In this document: piece by piece, positions 61,324 to 64,000 of the stretch
Layout: each line of letters starts with the position of its first letter
How positions within the stretch are numbered: the stretch's first letter is position 1
Assembly: GCF_000242915.1 (NCBI RefSeq)
Contig: NZ_AFRZ01000001.1
Span: 62,001-126,000, forward strand
Direction of reading: 5' to 3'
Source: Sulfurimonas gotlandica GD1
GTDB lineage: Bacteria > Campylobacterota > Campylobacteria > Campylobacterales > Sulfurimonadaceae
Length of the DNA: 64,000 bases
Position numbers and translations under genes: made by a program
Notes under the pieces: model-generated
What the model was told of the DNA's origin: nothing
Seen by the model: only the letters and a program-made list of their open reading frames with translations
The model's database searches: none

Positions 61324-62283
61324 ATGAATAAAAAAATATTACTAAGTTTAGGGTTTAGTGCCCTACTCGCTTCTAGTTTATTAGCAAAAGAGAGTGTATC
61401 AGTTTTTCATGCAGGATCTTTAGCAGTTCCATTTGCTGAGATTGAAAAAGCATTTGAATCAAAGTATCCTCAATACGATGTACAAAGAGAAGCAAGTGGC
61501 TCTATTGCAGCAGCTAGAAAAATTTCTGAAATTGGCAGAGCGGCAGATGTTATGGCAAGTGCTGATTATAAGGTAATTGACAATCTGCTAATTCCAAAAG
61601 ATGCTAAGTTTAATGTGCAGTTTGCAACAAATGAGATGGCAATTGCTTATACATCAAATGCAAAATATGCAAAAGAGATAAATGCACAAAACTGGCCGGA
61701 GATTTTTTTAAGAGATGGGGTTAAGGTCGGTCATTCAAATCCTAATTTAGACCCTTGTGGATATAGAACGATGCTAGTTACTAAGTTGGCAGAAAAGCAT
61801 TATAAGTCTCCAGGGTTATTTGACAAACTATTTGGTTATGGAGAGTCATACAAAGTCGGTGACGAAAAAAAGAGCAAAATCATAGTAAGACCAAAAGAGA
61901 CTGATTTATTAGGTTTAATGGAAGCTAATGCTTATGATTATCTCTATATTTATAAATCAGTAGCACAGCAACATGGTCTGAAATACATAGAGTTGCCTAA
62001 AGAAGTCTCTTTAGTTGATAATGAGTTTAAAAATTTTTACAAAACTGTAAGCTTTAAAATCAGTGGCAAAAAACCTGGATTGTTTGTAACTAAATACGGA
62101 GGTGCTATGGTTTATGGCATAACCGTTGTAGAAAATAATAAGTCTCCTAAAAATAAAGATGGTGCAATTAAATTTGTCAACTTTGTACTTTCAGATGAGG
62201 GAAAAAAGATAATGGCCAGTAATGGTCAAGGTACATTTTCTTCACCAACAATTACAGGAGATGCTTCCATAATAGGAAAGTAG
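61324..62283 (+). CDS. Tungstate/molybdate ABC transporter binding protein (WtpA-like)
   Basis: 319 aa from ATG 61324 with AAGGAG upstream. A signal peptide (ending LLA, about residue 21) precedes a type-II periplasmic binding fold: SVFHAGSLAVPFAEIEKAF, EASGSIAAARKISE, RAADVMASADY, GHSNPNLDPCGYR. This is the WtpA/ModA-type oxyanion-binding layout with Ser and Asp near the N-terminus. It is closer in pattern to WtpA (tungstate and molybdate) than to ModA. It is followed by an ATPase gene, but no permease gene is adjacent. Confidence 0.85.
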   Translation: MNKKILLSLGFSALLASSLLAKESVSVFHAGSLAVPFAEIEKAFESKYPQYDVQREASGSIAAARKISEIGRAADVMASADYKVIDNLLIPKDAKFNVQFATNEMAIAYTSNAKYAKEINAQNWPEIFLRDGVKVGHSNPNLDPCGYRTMLVTKLAEKHYKSPGLFDKLFGYGESYKVGDEKKSKIIVRPKETDLLGLMEANAYDYLYIYKSVAQQHGLKYIELPKEVSLVDNEFKNFYKTVSFKISGKKPGLFVTKYGGAMVYGITVVENNKSPKNKDGAIKFVNFVLSDEGKKIMASNGQGTFSSPTITGDASIIGK

Positions 62284-62290
62284 CTAAACA

Positions 62291-63277
62291 ATGGACTATT
62301 TAAAAATAAAAAACTTATCAAGTAAAACAAATGATTTTTCGCTTGATAAAATAACTTTTGATATACAAAAAAATGAATATTTTGTACTTCTTGGGCAAAG
62401 TGGAAGTGGAAAGACTATGCTTCTCGAAACCATTGCAGGACTCAATCAATGTGAAGGAGAAATATTTTACAAAGGAGAGGACATCTCTCTTTTAGCAACT
62501 GAAAAGAGAGATATCGGCTTTGTATATCAAGACTTTGCACTATTTCCAAACTTAAATGTAGAAGAGAATATTAGATTTTCATCTAAGTATAAAAAAGTAG
62601 TAGATGCAGATACACTCTTTGAAGATATTGTAGAATTTTTAAAGTTAGATAGTCTACTAGATCGCGATACTAAAGACTTAAGTGGTGGAGAAAAACAGCG
62701 TGTGGCAATAGCTAGAGCAATATTTTCCAGACCAAAAATATTACTTTTGGATGAACCACTTAGTGCTATTGATCCAACATTTAGAAACTCTATTATGAAG
62801 AGTTTAAAAGATATTCATAGAAGATATGATGTTACAACAATCCATGTAACTCATAACTTTAGGGAAGCATCGTATCTGGCTGATAAGATAGCAATAATTA
62901 TGGATGGAAAGATTCAGCAGGTTGGTAAAGCCGAAGATGTTTTGAATCACCCTATAAACATAGAAGTAGCAAGGTTTTTAGGATTTAAAAATATTTTTCC
63001 GGCAACTATGCTTGGATTTAGTTCAAGTTCAAAAGTTTTTTCTGTTGATCCAAATGTCATCAAGGTATCAAAAAATGGAACAATGGAAGCTGACTATATT
63101 TTAGAGGGAGTAGTTGAAGAGTGTATGGGGATAGTAGATCACTATAAACTTTTTGTAAAAGTTAAACAACATCAGTTTTTTATTAAAATCTTAAAGAGGG
63201 ATTATGAAGGGTGCTATGCAGATAGGACCAATATAATCCAAATTGGGTTTGATAAAAAAGACATAAGTTTTATATAA
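62291..63277 (+). CDS. ABC transporter ATP-binding protein (molybdate/tungstate type)
   Basis: 328 aa. Walker A is GQSGSGKT (about 35-42), Q-loop in VYQDFALFP, signature LSGGEKQRVAIARA, Walker B ILLLDEPLS, H-loop in VTHNFREA. A C-terminal region (about 240-328) has beta-strand repeats of the TOBE type. It has the ModC/WtpC/PotA arrangement. It begins 7 bases after the binding protein stop. The integral permease (WtpB/ModB) normally encoded between them is absent here. Confidence 0.88.
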   Translation: MDYLKIKNLSSKTNDFSLDKITFDIQKNEYFVLLGQSGSGKTMLLETIAGLNQCEGEIFYKGEDISLLATEKRDIGFVYQDFALFPNLNVEENIRFSSKYKKVVDADTLFEDIVEFLKLDSLLDRDTKDLSGGEKQRVAIARAIFSRPKILLLDEPLSAIDPTFRNSIMKSLKDIHRRYDVTTIHVTHNFREASYLADKIAIIMDGKIQQVGKAEDVLNHPINIEVARFLGFKNIFPATMLGFSSSSKVFSVDPNVIKVSKNGTMEADYILEGVVEECMGIVDHYKLFVKVKQHQFFIKILKRDYEGCYADRTNIIQIGFDKKDISFI

Positions 63278-63291
63278 AAAAAGGAAGAAAA

Positions 63292-64000
63292 ATGAAGAAA
63301 AAATCAACTCAGATAAGCCTCTTAGTGAGTGCTTTAATAATATCAACAAGTCTTTATAGTGCAGATGAAATATCAAAGCGCACATTGAAAACAAACTATC
63401 AAGAAGTTTATAATGAAAAACCTGGTTCTGTTGAAAACTTCAGAGACATGTTTTTAGATGGTAAGTTTTACGGACGCCTGCGTTCTAATACTTTTTACTA
63501 TGCTTGGGAGAAAGAAACTGCAACACAAGACTCTCATTTAATCACTGCTCTTGGTGGCTCAGTTGTATATAAAAGTGCAACATATTCTAACTTTGATTTC
63601 ACTGCTGGTCTATACTATACACAGGCATTTTTTGATGATAACAGCGACCCTGTTAACCTCTTAAAAGCTGGGAAAGATGTTCTAAGCAGATTTGACAATA
63701 CTAACACCGGAAGCAAATCAATGGGCGTTCTTGGTCAAGCTTACATTAGCTACAAAGGTATACCTAAAACAGAATTGCTAGTGGGTCGTCAGCTAGTTGA
63801 GACTTTTTATACTAAATCAAATGATACAAAAATGATTCCAAATACATTTGATGGTATAGTGATTGAAACAAAAATAATTCCAGATACTACTGTAAAACTA
63901 GGATATCTAGCAGAGCAGAAACTTCGTGACCATACCGAATCACACTCTGCTCTAATGTATGGAGATAGTAATTCAACTTCTTCAAACAATCCTGCATGGA
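63292..64000 (+). CDS. OprD-like outer-membrane porin, N-terminal part (runs off the window)
   Basis: The frame opens at ATG 63292 with AAGGAAG upstream and stays open to the end of the window (236 codons). A signal peptide (to LYSA) is followed by a region with DGKFYGRLRSNTFYYAW, alternating beta strands and SNFDFTAGLYYTQAF, typical of OprD-family barrels of Campylobacterota. It may carry substrate across the outer membrane for the neighbouring uptake genes. The 3' end is missing. Confidence 0.75.
   Translation, partial: MKKKSTQISLLVSALIISTSLYSADEISKRTLKTNYQEVYNEKPGSVENFRDMFLDGKFYGRLRSNTFYYAWEKETATQDSHLITALGGSVVYKSATYSNFDFTAGLYYTQAFFDDNSDPVNLLKAGKDVLSRFDNTNTGSKSMGVLGQAYISYKGIPKTELLVGRQLVETFYTKSNDTKMIPNTFDGIVIETKIIPDTTVKLGYLAEQKLRDHTESHSALMYGDSNSTSSNNPAW

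Noticed and set aside
1-64000. CRISPR arrays, insertion sequences, integrases or attachment sites
   Set aside because: No regularly spaced repeats, transposase or integrase genes, or terminal inverted repeats were seen on either strand.

Overview
The window is AT-rich, densely packed DNA from a member of the Campylobacterota (Epsilonproteobacteria), most likely a Sulfurimonas-like or related free-living lineage. This rests on gene content rather than any rRNA. It has a selenocysteine formate dehydrogenase operon in the epsilonproteobacterial order (small Tat protein, fdhA, fdhB, fdhC, fdhD), the fdhT/fdhU pair known from Campylobacter, short-form HisG, type III pantothenate kinase, PdxJ-PdxA, and many two-component and c-di-GMP proteins. 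No mobile element, CRISPR array or rRNA was seen.

Layout. 1-7050: sensory genes: a Cache sensor, response regulator and (partial) histidine kinase operon, an HD-GYP protein, a PAS histidine kinase and a GGDEF-EAL protein. 7296-11060: small hypotheticals, an alpha/beta hydrolase, and a metal-handling group (His-rich exported protein, HupE/UreJ-like membrane protein, DUF6488, DUF3147). 11326-21701: a DUF255 thioredoxin-fold protein, a short lipoprotein, a PlsC-like acyltransferase, pdxJ-pdxA, YceI, a metallophosphoesterase, a SiaB-like protein, a methyltransferase, and an exported MEMO1-AMMECR1 fusion flanked by DUF1566 proteins. 21690-26166 (minus strand): a FetB-like permease with CHAD, degenerate GGDEF and small proteins, then hisG and a methyltransferase. 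26245-33864: a WD40-caspase lipoprotein, coaX, an HD-GYP protein, DUF4395 and a second, exported DUF255 protein. 33981-39426: a TolC/adaptor/RND efflux operon whose permease is encoded as two half-genes.

40085-64000 is the most coherent part: a selenium/molybdenum (or tungsten)/formate island. selB, selA and selD lie on the minus strand. A tRNA-Sec gene sits between selA and selD on the plus strand. Then come fdhT-fdhU (selenium supply), a structured intergenic region that may be a small RNA, and a binding protein-kinase-regulator sensor operon. The formate dehydrogenase operon follows: a large ferredoxin, a TorD-like chaperone, a Tat peptide, Sec-containing fdhA, fdhB and fdhC. Downstream are fdhD, a two-repeat cysteine protein, a ModE-like regulator, a NifS-like desulfurase, moeA, and a tungstate/molybdate binding protein plus ABC ATPase with no permease beside them. 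The last gene is the start of an OprD-type porin.

Together the island can plausibly make selenophosphate (SelD, itself a selenoprotein), charge tRNA-Sec (SelA), decode UGA (SelB plus a SECIS hairpin 18 nt after the UGA in fdhA), import and insert the metal cofactor (binding protein, MoeA, FdhD with a dedicated desulfurase), and build a periplasmic formate dehydrogenase that feeds electrons to quinone through cytochrome b (FdhC). Start codons were reassigned where a ribosome-binding site, an overlap or the tRNA gene made a downstream start more plausible.
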